From contig CACHIV010000001.1 in NCBI GenBank assembly GCA_902579985.1, positions 248,001-312,000 on the forward strand: 64,000 bases of DNA, written 5' to 3'. Within the stretch, counting starts at the first letter, position 1. Every line of letters starts with the position of its first letter. Made by a program: the position numbers and the translations under genes. The stretch comes from an uncultured Pelagibacteraceae bacterium (GTDB lineage: Bacteria > Pseudomonadota > Alphaproteobacteria > Pelagibacterales > Pelagibacteraceae). Below the pieces are notes generated by a model. The model was not told the origin of the DNA and made no database searches. It saw only the letters and a program-made list of their open reading frames with translations. Below are positions 26,321-35,754 of the stretch, piece by piece.

Positions 26321-27177
26321 AATCTATAAAATATTTTTTCCAGTTTTTAATTATTTTTTTTCTTTTTTTAATTTTTAAGATAGTAGGTTTAAAAATTGCA
26401 TCAAATTTTTCTAGCATTCTTTTCAAAATTTTTGGACCTCTTTTTCGACCAAGAAAACTCATAGAACAAAATATTCTTAAAGCTTTTCCAAAAATTGAGA
26501 AGAAAGACTTAAATGAAATGATTAATAATATGTGGGGCAATTATGGACGAATATTATCAGAATATGTTTTTTTAAAAGATTTTAGAAAATCAAAATTTAA
26601 TAATAATTTGGAAATTGTTGGTCAAGACATTTTAGAAGACATAAAGAAAGAAAAAAAACCAGTAGTATTCATTTCTGGACATTTTAATAACTTCGAATTA
26701 ATGGCTATGCAAATTGAAAAATCTGGTATCGATTTAGCTGCAATTTATAGACCATTAAATAATAAGTTTTTAAATTTTATTATGGAAAAGATTAGAAAAA
26801 AATATATTTGTAAAAACCAAATTAAAAAAGGTATTGCTGGAACAAAATTATTACTTTCGTACTTTAAAAAAAATTATTCTATTGCTTTAATGGTAGATCA
26901 AAGAGTATCACAAAGCATCAAATCAAATTTTTTCAATCATGAAGCATACACAACCACAATACCTGCTCAGTTTGTAAAAAAATTTAATTGTAAAATTATA
27001 CCAATTTATATTGAGAGAATTAATAAAATAAATTTTAGATTAACGGTTAATAATCCCATAAAATATACAAATGATAAATCAATTGAGGACATAACTCTTG
27101 ATTTAAATCATATTATAGAAAAAATGATTATTAAAAATCCAGACCAATGGATATGGTCTCATAATAGATGGAAATAA
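26317..27177 (+). CDS. lpxL: Lipid A biosynthesis acyltransferase
   Basis: This 286-residue LpxL/HtrB-family protein adds a secondary acyl chain to Kdo2-lipid A. A membrane anchor lies at residues 5-25. The catalytic HxxxxE motif is SGHFNNFELMAMQIEKSG near residue 120. The substrate-binding AAIYRPLNN follows, and MVDQRVSQSIKSNFFNHEA near residue 190 also matches the family. It completes the msbA-waaA-lpxK-lpxL run. LpxM is an alternative, but a single late acyltransferase here is more likely LpxL-like. It ends two bases before the convergent DUF2093 gene. Confidence 0.9.
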   Translation: MKSIKYFFQFLIIFFLFLIFKIVGLKIASNFSSILFKIFGPLFRPRKLIEQNILKAFPKIEKKDLNEMINNMWGNYGRILSEYVFLKDFRKSKFNNNLEIVGQDILEDIKKEKKPVVFISGHFNNFELMAMQIEKSGIDLAAIYRPLNNKFLNFIMEKIRKKYICKNQIKKGIAGTKLLLSYFKKNYSIALMVDQRVSQSIKSNFFNHEAYTTTIPAQFVKKFNCKIIPIYIERINKINFRLTVNNPIKYTNDKSIEDITLDLNHIIEKMIIKNPDQWIWSHNRWK

Positions 27178-27179
27178 AT

Positions 27180-27377
27180 TTATTTTTTTTCTAACTCTTC
27201 TCTTTTTAAAGAAGCTTCTTTATATGAATAATAAGGTTCTTGTAAATCCACATTCCAATAATTTAATTCTTCTAATCTAATAGGTTTACCAGAAATTGCA
27301 CACAACACATGGTCTCCATTTTCAAGGATCTCAAAATTATTTGCTAAATATTTTATTTTTGCTAATTTTTTATTCAT
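27180..27377 (-). CDS. DUF2093 family protein
   Basis: This small soluble protein has 65 residues from the ATG at 27377. Its core reads YLANNFEILENGDHVLCAISGKPIRLEELNYW, split here as FEILENGDHVLCA and GKPIRLEELNYWNV, which is the pattern of the alphaproteobacterial DUF2093 family. Its function is unknown. An upstream ATG at 27449 would extend it across the purD start, so I reject that. It sits between convergent lpxL and divergent purD, whose start is 21 bases away. Confidence 0.8.
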   Translation of the reverse strand: MNKKLAKIKYLANNFEILENGDHVLCAISGKPIRLEELNYWNVDLQEPYYSYKEASLKREELEKK

Positions 27378-27398
27378 TTTTAGTTTATATATTAATAC

Positions 27399-28664
27399 AT
27401 GAAAGTTGGGATAATAGGAAGTGGAGGCCGTGAACATGCTATATGTCATACCTTAAAAAAATCAAATAAAGTTAAAGAAATTTATTGTTTTCCAGGAAAC
27501 GCAGGTACAGCCGAAATAGCTAAAAATATTTCTATAGATTTGAAAGATTTTGAAAATCTTAAAAAATTTATCATTTCTGAAAAGATAGATTTTATTATTA
27601 TTGGTCCTGAAAAACCTCTTGTAGATGGTATCGTGGATTTTTTAGAAAAACAAAAAATAAAAGTATTTGGTCCTAATAAAACAGCTGCACAACTTGAAGG
27701 TTCAAAAATTTTTACGAAAAATATCTGTGAGAAATATAAAATTCCAACTGCAAAATTTGGAGTTTTTACTAATAAAAAAGATGCAAATACATTTATAAAT
27801 AATTCTAATTTCCCTTTAGTTATAAAAGCTGACAATTTGGCATCAGGAAAAGGTGTTTATATTTGTGAGGAAAAAAATAAGGCTCAGGAAGCTATTAATG
27901 AAATTTTCGATGGAAAATTTGGTTTAGCTAAAAATTTACTTGTAGAAGAATTTCTTGATGGAGAAGAAATGAGTTATTTCATTATAAGTGATGGAAAAAC
28001 AATAAAAAATTTTGGAACAGCCCAAGATCACAAAAGAGTTTTGGAGGGAGATAAAGGGAAAAATACTGGTGGTATGGGAGCTTATTCTCCCTCAAGATTA
28101 ATAAATAATTCATTAGAACGAAAAATAATTAACAAAATAATTAAACCTACAATTAAAGGTCTTAAAGAGCTTGGTACAGATTATAAAGGTTTTTTATACG
28201 CGGGTCTTATGATTGTTAAAAATGAACCTTATTTAATTGAATATAATGTAAGAATGGGAGATCCAGAATGTCAAACTATTTTACCAAAACTTAATTCTGA
28301 TTTATTAGATATTCTATTATCTTGTTGTGAAGGATCTTTAGATAAAACAAAAATAAATTGGCATGATAAAAAAAGTTTAAGTATAGTTCTATGTTCAAAA
28401 GGATATCCAGAAGAATTTAAAAAAAATATACCAATAAAAGGATTAAACCAAATAAAATTAGATAATAATATGTTTTGTTATCATGCAGGTACAAAAATAA
28501 TTGAAAAAGAAGTTTGTTCAGTGGGTGGAAGAGTATTAAACTTTGTTTATATATCAGAAAGTTTTAGTGAAAGCAGGAATGAAATACTTAAAACATTAAA
28601 TTTATTAAACTGGGATAATGGATTTTTTCGTAAAGATATAGGTCATAAAGTGATAAAAGAATGA
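27399..28664 (+). CDS. purD: Phosphoribosylamine-glycine ligase
   Basis: PurD (GAR synthetase) adds glycine to phosphoribosylamine in purine synthesis. The 421-residue ATP-grasp protein starts with MKVGIIGSGGREHAICHTL. It has IIGPEKPLVDGIVD near residue 68, ADNLASGKGVYICEE near residue 147, and the Mg-binding YNVRMGDPECQ near residue 286. The start is divergent from DUF2093. Its stop overlaps the rsmD start by four bases. Confidence 0.97.
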   Translation: MKVGIIGSGGREHAICHTLKKSNKVKEIYCFPGNAGTAEIAKNISIDLKDFENLKKFIISEKIDFIIIGPEKPLVDGIVDFLEKQKIKVFGPNKTAAQLEGSKIFTKNICEKYKIPTAKFGVFTNKKDANTFINNSNFPLVIKADNLASGKGVYICEEKNKAQEAINEIFDGKFGLAKNLLVEEFLDGEEMSYFIISDGKTIKNFGTAQDHKRVLEGDKGKNTGGMGAYSPSRLINNSLERKIINKIIKPTIKGLKELGTDYKGFLYAGLMIVKNEPYLIEYNVRMGDPECQTILPKLNSDLLDILLSCCEGSLDKTKINWHDKKSLSIVLCSKGYPEEFKKNIPIKGLNQIKLDNNMFCYHAGTKIIEKEVCSVGGRVLNFVYISESFSESRNEILKTLNLLNWDNGFFRKDIGHKVIKE

Positions 28665-29224
28665 GAATAATATCTGGTAATTTTAAAGGTAAAAAAATTC
28701 TTGATCCTAAAGACAATTATACTAGACCTCTTAAAGATTTAACAAAAGAGTCCTTATTTAATATTTTACAACATTCAAATAAATTTGAGGCAAGAATTAA
28801 AGCTGCAAAAATATTAGATTTATTTTCTGGAGTTGGGTCCTTTGGATTAGAATGTCTTTCTAGAGAAGCATCCTATGTTACATTTATAGAAAACTATAAA
28901 AAAGTATTACCTATTTTAAAAAAAAATATTTTAGAATTTAATTGTTCAACCAAATCGACAATTATTGAAAAAGACATATTTAAAGAACTAAGCTTTAATA
29001 TGTTTAAACAAAAATTTGAAATTATTTTTATGGATCCTCCATATAAAAAAAAATTTTTATCTGAACTTTTAAAGAAAATGTTTCAAGCAAAAATTCTTAG
29101 TAGAAATGGTATTATTATAATTCATAGACATAATGATGAAAAAGACGAATTTTATGAATTTTTTAAAATTTTAGAAGAAAAAAATTATGGTATTTCAAAA
29201 ATTATTTTTGGGAAATTTGTTTAA
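28661..29224 (+). CDS. rsmD: 16S rRNA (guanine966-N2)-methyltransferase
   Basis: RsmD methylates G966 of 16S rRNA. The 187-residue protein has the family N-terminus MRIISGNFKGKKIL and TRPLKDLTKESLFNIL. The SAM-binding LDLFSGVGSFGLECLSREAS follows near residue 50, and the catalytic MDPPYKK near residue 124. It starts with ATGA overlapping the purD stop. Its own stop shares the TTAA at 29221-29224 with the convergent pgi gene. Confidence 0.95.
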   Translation: MRIISGNFKGKKILDPKDNYTRPLKDLTKESLFNILQHSNKFEARIKAAKILDLFSGVGSFGLECLSREASYVTFIENYKKVLPILKKNILEFNCSTKSTIIEKDIFKELSFNMFKQKFEIIFMDPPYKKKFLSELLKKMFQAKILSRNGIIIIHRHNDEKDEFYEFFKILEEKNYGISKIIFGKFV

Positions 29225-30369
29225 AGCAAAGTTTTTTTAGTTTCTTTTTTAATTAATTCTACAGAAGGTTGATCATAAGGATTAACTTTTAGAGCTCTTC
29301 CAAGCAATATTGTTTCTAAAATAAAAAAACAAAATAATTCACCAAGTGATTTTTCATTTTTATTAGAAATTTCAAAACTTCTAAATGGTATTTTTTTTTT
29401 TAAAAATACATTCTCGGTAGCTAATTTTTGAGAAAATTTTATTTTTTCTAGAGTTTTATTTTTAAGATAATTATGAGATTGAAGAATCATATTATTATTG
29501 ATTTTTAAAATTTTTTTTTCCTTCGCATAGAAAAATGTAAAAAAATTATTTCTAGGACCATCCAAATAAAGTTGCATCAAACTATGATTGTCTTTTGGCA
29601 TTGATGAAATTGTTGGTAATAAACCTTTTCCTTTTTTTCCAAGACTTTCTGCAATTAATTGTTGATACCACATAAATAAATTATGAGATGAGTTATCATA
29701 ATTTAAAACTATTGAGTTAAACTTCTTATTTTTAATAAAAAATAATATGCTGCTAACATTTGAAATTAATGAATTAATAAATTTTTTATTTTTAATAAGA
29801 TTATTAAACTGTTTAAATTTTTTTTCACTTAATCCCATCAATTCTGCTGGCAACATACCCACTTCTGATAAAACAGAATATCTTCCTCCAATATAATTAT
29901 TATGATTCACAATATCTGCTTTAATTTTTAAGGCTAGTGATCTTAAATAACTATTATGTGTCTCAGTAATAAAAATATTTTTTTGATTATTTTTTATTAA
30001 AACGTTTGTATTTACAATCGTTTCAAGAGTATTTCCAGATTTTGAAACAATTATATTTATATTTTTTTTGTTAATTCTTAAATTTGAATCCAAATTATCA
30101 TAAAAGGTAATTTTTTTTTTTATTTTATGCTTTAAAAAATCATATATTGCTTTAGACCCAAGAATAGAACCGCCTATTCCAATAATTGATAAAAATTTTA
30201 CTTTTCTATTTTTCTTAATTAATTTTTTATTATACGAATATTTGTAAGAAGATTTAAGAGAATTTAATATTTCATTATCTTCACTCAAAAGTTTTTTTAA
30301 ATTTTTTTTTATTTTTTTACTAGTGGTTTTAAAATTAAAATTTCTTAACCTAAAATTATTAGATAACAT
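29221..30369 (-). CDS. pgi: Glucose-6-phosphate isomerase, short form
   Basis: PGI interconverts glucose-6-phosphate and fructose-6-phosphate. At 382 residues it is much shorter than the 550-residue E. coli enzyme, but the key regions are present: IGIGGSILGSKAIYDFL, the phosphate-binding IVSKSGNTLETIVNT, GGRYSVLSEVGMLPAEL, the His-containing DNHSLMQLYLDGPRNN, and the C-terminal NPYDQPSVELIKKETK with the catalytic Lys. The shortening seems to be in peripheral helices. It abuts the BamF-like gene upstream (shared base 30369). Confidence 0.9.
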   Translation of the reverse strand: MLSNNFRLRNFNFKTTSKKIKKNLKKLLSEDNEILNSLKSSYKYSYNKKLIKKNRKVKFLSIIGIGGSILGSKAIYDFLKHKIKKKITFYDNLDSNLRINKKNINIIVSKSGNTLETIVNTNVLIKNNQKNIFITETHNSYLRSLALKIKADIVNHNNYIGGRYSVLSEVGMLPAELMGLSEKKFKQFNNLIKNKKFINSLISNVSSILFFIKNKKFNSIVLNYDNSSHNLFMWYQQLIAESLGKKGKGLLPTISSMPKDNHSLMQLYLDGPRNNFFTFFYAKEKKILKINNNMILQSHNYLKNKTLEKIKFSQKLATENVFLKKKIPFRSFEISNKNEKSLGELFCFFILETILLGRALKVNPYDQPSVELIKKETKKTLL

Positions 30370-30689
30370 TAATTACTATTTAATATATTTGAAATCGATT
30401 TTTCTAAAGAATTATTTTGTATCACATCTTCTTTTTTTTTATTTTCTGTATCACTTAAAACTTCTGACAAATCAATGTTTTCTTCTTCGCCCTTATCTTC
30501 AATATTTTTTTCTGATGGTTCTGGGAGATCATCAAAATTAGGTGGTAAAACCAAAGGATTTTTTTTTTTAACTAAAAATTCATCAGTATTTTTTTTTTTT
30601 TGACCTGATAAAGTTTCTTTAACCGATGTACACCCTGAAACTAAAAAAATAGATATTATAATAATTATTAAATGTTTATTTAATTTCAT
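30369..30689 (-). CDS. DUF3035 / BamF-like lipoprotein
   Basis: This 106-residue lipoprotein starts at the ATG at 30689 (MKLNKHL); an ATG at 30716 is also in frame but lies deep inside lspA. The signal peptide ends in the lipobox VSGC, with Cys near residue 21. The core TDEFLVKKKNPLVLPPNFDD matches the DUF3035 motif of alphaproteobacterial BamF, an accessory lipoprotein of the outer-membrane Bam complex. The rest is acidic and likely disordered. It overlaps the end of lspA, the signal peptidase that would process it, by 14 bases. Confidence 0.75.
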   Translation of the reverse strand: MKLNKHLIIIIISIFLVSGCTSVKETLSGQKKKNTDEFLVKKKNPLVLPPNFDDLPEPSEKNIEDKGEEENIDLSEVLSDTENKKKEDVIQNNSLEKSISNILNSN

Positions 30690-31179
30690 TAGTTTTTTTA
30701 TAAAAAAATAATTCATCTAAAATAAGGCATATCACACCTATTGTAATAAATATATCGGCTACATTAAAAATAAACCAATGATAGCTGTTAATATGAAAAT
30801 CTATGAAATCTGGCACTGCAGAATAATAAACCCTGTCATACAAGTTTCCTGTAGATCCACTAAAAATAGTAATAAAAAAATAACCTTTATAATCATTGGA
30901 TCTTAAAGCAAGTACTAAAATAACAAAAGTTATAAATATAATCAAAAAAGTTACTGAAGTATAAATAACATTTTCATCAAATGAAAGTAAACCAAAAGCT
31001 ATACCTTTATTCCAAATCAAATAAAAATTTAAAAATGGAGTTATATATAAATCTAAAGCATTATTCATCCCAGCTAAATTTAGGATATATAATTTAGAAA
31101 GCCTATCAGCAGCAAAAATTAAAATAAAAATAATTAGATAAATTATATTATCTTTAAAATTGTTTTTAAGCATTAACAT
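30676..31179 (-). CDS. lspA: Lipoprotein signal peptidase
   Basis: LspA cleaves the signal peptide of lipidated prolipoproteins in the inner membrane. The 167-residue protein has four membrane helices and both catalytic aspartates: FSGSTGNLYDRVYY near residue 108 and WFIFNVADIFITIGVICLI near residue 135. An N-terminal LIFAADRLSKLYIL is also typical. The start overlaps the ileS stop by 14 bases (ATG 31179) or 8 bases (ATG 31173). The ileS-lspA order is widespread. Confidence 0.95.
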   Translation of the reverse strand: MLMLKNNFKDNIIYLIIFILIFAADRLSKLYILNLAGMNNALDLYITPFLNFYLIWNKGIAFGLLSFDENVIYTSVTFLIIFITFVILVLALRSNDYKGYFFITIFSGSTGNLYDRVYYSAVPDFIDFHINSYHWFIFNVADIFITIGVICLILDELFFYKKTNEIK

Positions 31180-33901
31180 TTAAACTACAGTTAGGTCTTA
31201 CACATTTATCTTTACTAACTTTCCAACAAACTGGGCATTTATTACCTTCGGCTTTTGCAGTTTCTACATTAATTTCTTTAGAACTATTTTTTTCAACCAC
31301 TGCATTAGATGTTATACATAATTCTGAAAAATCAACATCTTTTGTCAAATTAATTAATCTATCATCCAATTTGATAATTAAGTTTGCCTCCAAGCTTGAA
31401 CCTATCTCCTTAGACGCTCTTTTAGTTTCAATACTACTATTACAAACCTCCCTAATTTTAATTAACTCCAACCATTTTGACTCTAGATTGCTGTTTTTCC
31501 ACTTTTCTGGTAATGAAGGAAAATTTTCTAAATGTATACTTTTCTCATCCTTTTTAATTAAAGAATAAATTTCTTCGGTGGTAAAAGATAAAATTGGAGC
31601 AAACCACTTTAATAATATATCTAAAAGAATATTTAGAAAAATAATTGTAGATTTTCTTTTATCACTGTCTATCTTATCACAATACAATGTATCTTTTCTT
31701 ATATCGAAATAAAATGCTGATAAATCAACAGTGCAAAAATTCAACAATTCTTTGTAAAGATTGTGAAAATTATATTGTTTAAAGTATTTATTAAAATTTT
31801 TATTAATACTATAAAGTTTATGAAGCATGTATTGTTCTAGCTCTGGTAACTTATCGATTTCTAGTGTTTCTAAATCTACTTTTTTATAATTGTCGTTTAT
31901 ATTGCCAAGAATATACCTAAAAGTATTTCTAATTTTTCTATAAGACTCCGCATGTTGTTCTAGTATTGAATTATCTATTCTTAAATCTTCAGCGTAGTCA
32001 GATGCTGCAACCCAAATTCTTAAAATGTCGGCTCCATATTTTTTTAATATGTCCTCAGGAGATATAATATTTCCTAGTGATTTTGACATTTTTAATCCTT
32101 TTCCATCAACTACAAAACCATGAGAAAGTATAGAGTTAAATGGAGCCTTGCCTCTTGTGCCGCAAGATTCTAAAAGTGAAGAATGAAACCATCCCCTGTG
32201 CTGGTCCGATCCTTCGAGATACATAGAGGCTGGCCACATAAGATCGTCTCTTTTTTCAAGAACATAACTATGTGTTGAGCCACTATCAAACCAAACCTCA
32301 ACAATGTCATTCAATTTTTCATAATCCACTTTTTTATATTTTTTTCCTAAAAATCTTTGAATATCACCCTCAAACCAACAATCAGCACCTTCTTTTTCAA
32401 AAATATTTGCTATGTTATTAGTTACCTCTTCATCAATTAAAACTTTATTAGTCTTTTTTGATATAAAGACAGGGATAGGGACTCCCCAAACTCTTTGCCT
32501 TGAAACACACCAATCCGGTCTAGTTTCGATCATTGATTTTAATCTTTCTTTTCCTTTGCTAGGATAAAATTTTGTTTCATCAATTGCTTTAATTGCTTTT
32601 TTTCTTAAACCATGACTTTCCATAGAAATAAACCATTGAGGTGTAGCTCTATGCACCAACGGGGCTTTTGACCTCCAAGAATGTGGGTATGAATGAGTTA
32701 GTTCTCCATTTGCTAATAAATTTTTCTCATTTTTTAATTTTTCAATAACTAAATTATTGGCTTTAAATATATGTAATCCCTTAAAGAGAGGAATATTTTC
32801 AGTATATTTTCCATCGCCATCTACGGTCTCTAGAGCTTTAATTCCATTGTTTAAACATAAATTAAAGTCATCTGGTCCATGGCTAGGGGCACAATGAACT
32901 ATTCCAGTTCCTTGTTCAGTAGTAACAAAATTTGCTTCTAGCATAGGTATATCGTAGCTAAATCCAATTTTTAAAAAAGGATGATTGCAAATAGTTCCTT
33001 CAAAATCTTTACCTTCTAATTTACAAATTTTGCTATATTTTTTTATTCCACACTCTTCTAAAACAGATTTCAATAAATCTTCTGCTATTACAATTTGTCT
33101 GCCCTTAAAATCTGTTTCATCATCGATTTTAATAATCAAATATTTTAAACTTTTATTATACGCTAAAGCTTTATTAGCTGGAATAGTCCAGGGAGTAGTG
33201 GTCCAAATTATTATTTCACTTTTTTTTAATTCATTATTTTTAGATTTTTTAACCTTAAAGGATGTATATATTGTATCTGATTTATGGTCTTTATACTCAA
33301 CTTCAGCATCAGCTAATGCAGTTTTTTCTACTGTAGACCATAGAACTGGTTTGTATCCTCTATATAAACTACCTTCTTTTAAAAATTTTCCTAGCTCTCT
33401 GACAATTTGAGCCTCAGCATCAAAGCTCATAGTAGAATAATAATTATTCCAGTCTCCTATTACACCTAATCTTTGAAACTGTTCTTTGTGCACTTCAATC
33501 CATTTTTTTGCAAAATCTCTACATTCTTTTCTAAACTCATTTACAGGAACTTCATTTTTATTTTTTTTATTTTTTTTATATTGCTCTTCAATTTTCCACT
33601 CTATTGGCAATCCATGGCAGTCCCATCCAGGCACGTAAACAGAGTCTTTTCCTTCCATTTGGTGAAATTTAACCACTATATCTTTTAAAATTTTATTTAA
33701 GGCTGTGCCCATATGTATATTTCCATTTGCATATGGCGGCCCATCATGAAGAACAAATTTTTCTTTACCTTTTTTCGCAGATCTCAGTTCTTTGTATAAT
33801 TCAATTTTTTTCCAATAATCTATAATACCTGGTTCTTTAGTAGGCAAATTTGCTTTCATAGAAAAAGCAGTTTTTGGTAAATTTATATTTTCTTTTGACA
33901 T
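31166..33901 (-). CDS. ileS: Isoleucyl-tRNA synthetase
   Basis: IleS charges tRNA-Ile with isoleucine. The 911-residue protein has the class I HIGH-type motif as GPPYANGNIHMGTALNK near residue 55 and KMSKS as GLKMSKSLGNIISPED near residue 597. The WCVSRQRVWGVPIPVF region lies between, and the editing domain is marked by WTTTPWTIPANKALAYN. A C-terminal zinc site CPVCWKVSKDKCVRPNC is intact. It follows ribF by three bases and overlaps lspA, forming the common ribF-ileS-lspA arrangement. Confidence 0.97.
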   Translation of the reverse strand: MSKENINLPKTAFSMKANLPTKEPGIIDYWKKIELYKELRSAKKGKEKFVLHDGPPYANGNIHMGTALNKILKDIVVKFHQMEGKDSVYVPGWDCHGLPIEWKIEEQYKKNKKNKNEVPVNEFRKECRDFAKKWIEVHKEQFQRLGVIGDWNNYYSTMSFDAEAQIVRELGKFLKEGSLYRGYKPVLWSTVEKTALADAEVEYKDHKSDTIYTSFKVKKSKNNELKKSEIIIWTTTPWTIPANKALAYNKSLKYLIIKIDDETDFKGRQIVIAEDLLKSVLEECGIKKYSKICKLEGKDFEGTICNHPFLKIGFSYDIPMLEANFVTTEQGTGIVHCAPSHGPDDFNLCLNNGIKALETVDGDGKYTENIPLFKGLHIFKANNLVIEKLKNEKNLLANGELTHSYPHSWRSKAPLVHRATPQWFISMESHGLRKKAIKAIDETKFYPSKGKERLKSMIETRPDWCVSRQRVWGVPIPVFISKKTNKVLIDEEVTNNIANIFEKEGADCWFEGDIQRFLGKKYKKVDYEKLNDIVEVWFDSGSTHSYVLEKRDDLMWPASMYLEGSDQHRGWFHSSLLESCGTRGKAPFNSILSHGFVVDGKGLKMSKSLGNIISPEDILKKYGADILRIWVAASDYAEDLRIDNSILEQHAESYRKIRNTFRYILGNINDNYKKVDLETLEIDKLPELEQYMLHKLYSINKNFNKYFKQYNFHNLYKELLNFCTVDLSAFYFDIRKDTLYCDKIDSDKRKSTIIFLNILLDILLKWFAPILSFTTEEIYSLIKKDEKSIHLENFPSLPEKWKNSNLESKWLELIKIREVCNSSIETKRASKEIGSSLEANLIIKLDDRLINLTKDVDFSELCITSNAVVEKNSSKEINVETAKAEGNKCPVCWKVSKDKCVRPNCSLNVNA

Positions 33902-33904
33902 AAT

Positions 33905-34840
33905 TTAATTTAACTTTTTTTTGGCTATAGCTAAATCTGAACTAATTTGTTTTCTAAGTTGATTAACATTTTTAAATTTTTTTTCATTTCTTATAAAACT
34001 AATAAAATCAATAGTTAAAACCTTATTATAAAGATTGCCAGAAAAATTAAAGATATGTACTTCTAAAAGTATTTTTTTTTGATTAAAAGTCGGTCGATAT
34101 CCTAGATTTGCTATGCCATTTAATATTTTTTTTGTGTTTTTTCTTCGAATTTTTACAGCATAAACACCTAATTTAGGAGTAATGTAATCTTTAATATCTA
34201 AGTTACATGTTGGAAAACCAATTTTTTTTCCCATTTGTCTTCCCTTTTGAACTACACTCTCTATAGACCAATTTCTTGTAAGAAGTTTATTTGCATAATT
34301 TAAATTTCCTTTTATTAATAACTTTCTAATAAAAGTTGACGATACAATTTTATTTTTAGAAATTAATGGCTTAGGTTTATTAATTTTATAATCAAATATT
34401 TTTTCATATTTTATCAATTGTTTCACATTGCCTTCTCTTTTATTTCCAAATCTAAAATTATTACTTACAAAAATAAATTTTGGCTCCATTTTTTTATATA
34501 AAATATTTCTTATAAAACTAAAGTATTTAATTTTTGAAAAATTTTTATCAAATTTTTTTGTAATTATAAAATCTACTCCTAATTTTTGTATTAAAAGTTT
34601 TTTTTGATTTAAATTTGATATTCTAAAATTTTTTAATTTCTTATTAAAAAACATTTTTGGCATTGGCTCAAAAGTAACAACTCCGATCTTTAATCTAAAT
34701 TTTTTTTGATATTTTTTTGCTAAATTAAATAACTTTTGATGTCCAACATGAACACCATCAAAATTTCCAATTAATATTATAGAATTCTTATGAACTTTAG
34801 AAATATTAAAATTATTATAATCTTTTATTTTTTTTACCAT
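33905..34840 (-). CDS. ribF: Bifunctional riboflavin kinase / FAD synthetase
   Basis: RibF turns riboflavin into FMN and then FAD. The 311-residue protein has the N-terminal nucleotidyltransferase motif LIGNFDGVHVGHQKLF near residue 25 and VSSTFIRKLLIKGNL near residue 165. The C-terminal flavokinase domain has GRQMGKKIGFPTCNLDI, GVYAVKI and GIANLGYRPTF. It overlaps the upstream HAD gene by seven bases and is followed by ileS. FAD made here would feed flavoproteins such as CrtI. Confidence 0.94.
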   Translation of the reverse strand: MVKKIKDYNNFNISKVHKNSIILIGNFDGVHVGHQKLFNLAKKYQKKFRLKIGVVTFEPMPKMFFNKKLKNFRISNLNQKKLLIQKLGVDFIITKKFDKNFSKIKYFSFIRNILYKKMEPKFIFVSNNFRFGNKREGNVKQLIKYEKIFDYKINKPKPLISKNKIVSSTFIRKLLIKGNLNYANKLLTRNWSIESVVQKGRQMGKKIGFPTCNLDIKDYITPKLGVYAVKIRRKNTKKILNGIANLGYRPTFNQKKILLEVHIFNFSGNLYNKVLTIDFISFIRNEKKFKNVNQLRKQISSDLAIAKKKLN

Positions 34841-35652
34841 TTTAATTCACTTTGAATATAATTAATCAGAACTTCATAATTTTTTGAAACTTTTTCTATT
34901 CCCTCATTTTTAATTTCTTCTTTATGAATTCCATTTGAAATAATCATTGAGTCATAATTTAATAAATTGGCTCCTTTAATATCTGTATTCAAATTATCAC
35001 CAATTGCTAAAATTTTTTTATTATTATTATTTATAGATTGATTATAAACCTCTGGATATGGTTTCCCAAAATAAATAACTTCTCCACCTAATTTTTCAAA
35101 TATCATAGCAACTGAACCTGCACAAAGCTCTCTTTTATTTCCTCTATCAACTATTAGATCAGGATTTGTACAAATCATTTTTTTTTTTACATGATTATTA
35201 AGTAAATCTTTATAGTAATTTAAATCTTGATCATAATCATCAAATAAACCTGTACATAAAATATATTCACTTAACTCAATATCTTTTGTTTTATTTTTTA
35301 CAAAATTATTAAATAAATCAAAATCTCTAAGTGGACCAATATGATAAAAAAAATCTCCTAAATGTTTTTTTTTTAAATATGATAAAGCTGCCTGTCCTGA
35401 TGTGTATACATTCTCTAAAATTTTATTATCCATTCCTAGTTTTTTTAAAAAAATTTTGACTGTAGAATTCGGCCTTGGTGCATTAGTTAATAATACATAT
35501 TTTTTTTTTGATTTATCAATCTCATTCAATGCTTCTATTGCTCCACTATGTAAGTTTATACCATTATGAACTACGCCCCATAAATCTATAAAAAATAAAT
35601 CATAGTTTTTGGCAATAGATCTTAGGCCATCTTTATCTAAATTTTTAGTCAT
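34834..35652 (-). CDS. HAD-superfamily class IIA hydrolase
   Basis: This protein has 272 residues from the ATG at 35652 (MTKNLDKDGLRSIAKNYDLF); the frame is open to 35682 but that adds no family sequence. Motif I is FFIDLWGVVHNGINLHSGA. KYVLLTNAPRPNSTV is motif II, and the C-terminus has GKPYPEVYNQS with AIGDNLNTDIKGANLLNYD. The pattern is that of the TIGR01459 group, which is common in alphaproteobacteria and of unknown substrate. It shares a seven-base overlap with ribF and is divergent from groES. Confidence 0.88.
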   Translation of the reverse strand: MTKNLDKDGLRSIAKNYDLFFIDLWGVVHNGINLHSGAIEALNEIDKSKKKYVLLTNAPRPNSTVKIFLKKLGMDNKILENVYTSGQAALSYLKKKHLGDFFYHIGPLRDFDLFNNFVKNKTKDIELSEYILCTGLFDDYDQDLNYYKDLLNNHVKKKMICTNPDLIVDRGNKRELCAGSVAMIFEKLGGEVIYFGKPYPEVYNQSINNNNKKILAIGDNLNTDIKGANLLNYDSMIISNGIHKEEIKNEGIEKVSKNYEVLINYIQSELKW

Positions 35653-35723
35653 TAAATGAGATATAACCGATAAAAACCACAATTTCTCTGGTTTTTTGCA
35701 TCTGTAATTTTTTAATGCTTTAT

Positions 35724-35754
35724 CTTGAAATAGTCTCGCAAGTAGCTATATGAG
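35724..35754 (+). promoter_or_regulatory. RpoH (sigma-32) type heat-shock promoter of groESL
   Basis: CTTGAAA at 35724-35730 is followed by 15 bases and then CTATATGAG at 35746-35754. This fits the alphaproteobacterial heat-shock consensus of CTTG and a YTATnTnnG -10 region. The predicted transcript start lies about 20 bases before the groES ATG. The same two boxes with the same spacing stand upstream of hsp20. No CIRCE inverted repeat is seen, so HrcA control is unlikely here. Confidence 0.75.

Noticed and set aside
32985..33410. 141-residue plus-strand open frame inside ileS
   Set aside because: It is a reverse-strand shadow of the isoleucyl-tRNA synthetase editing region.
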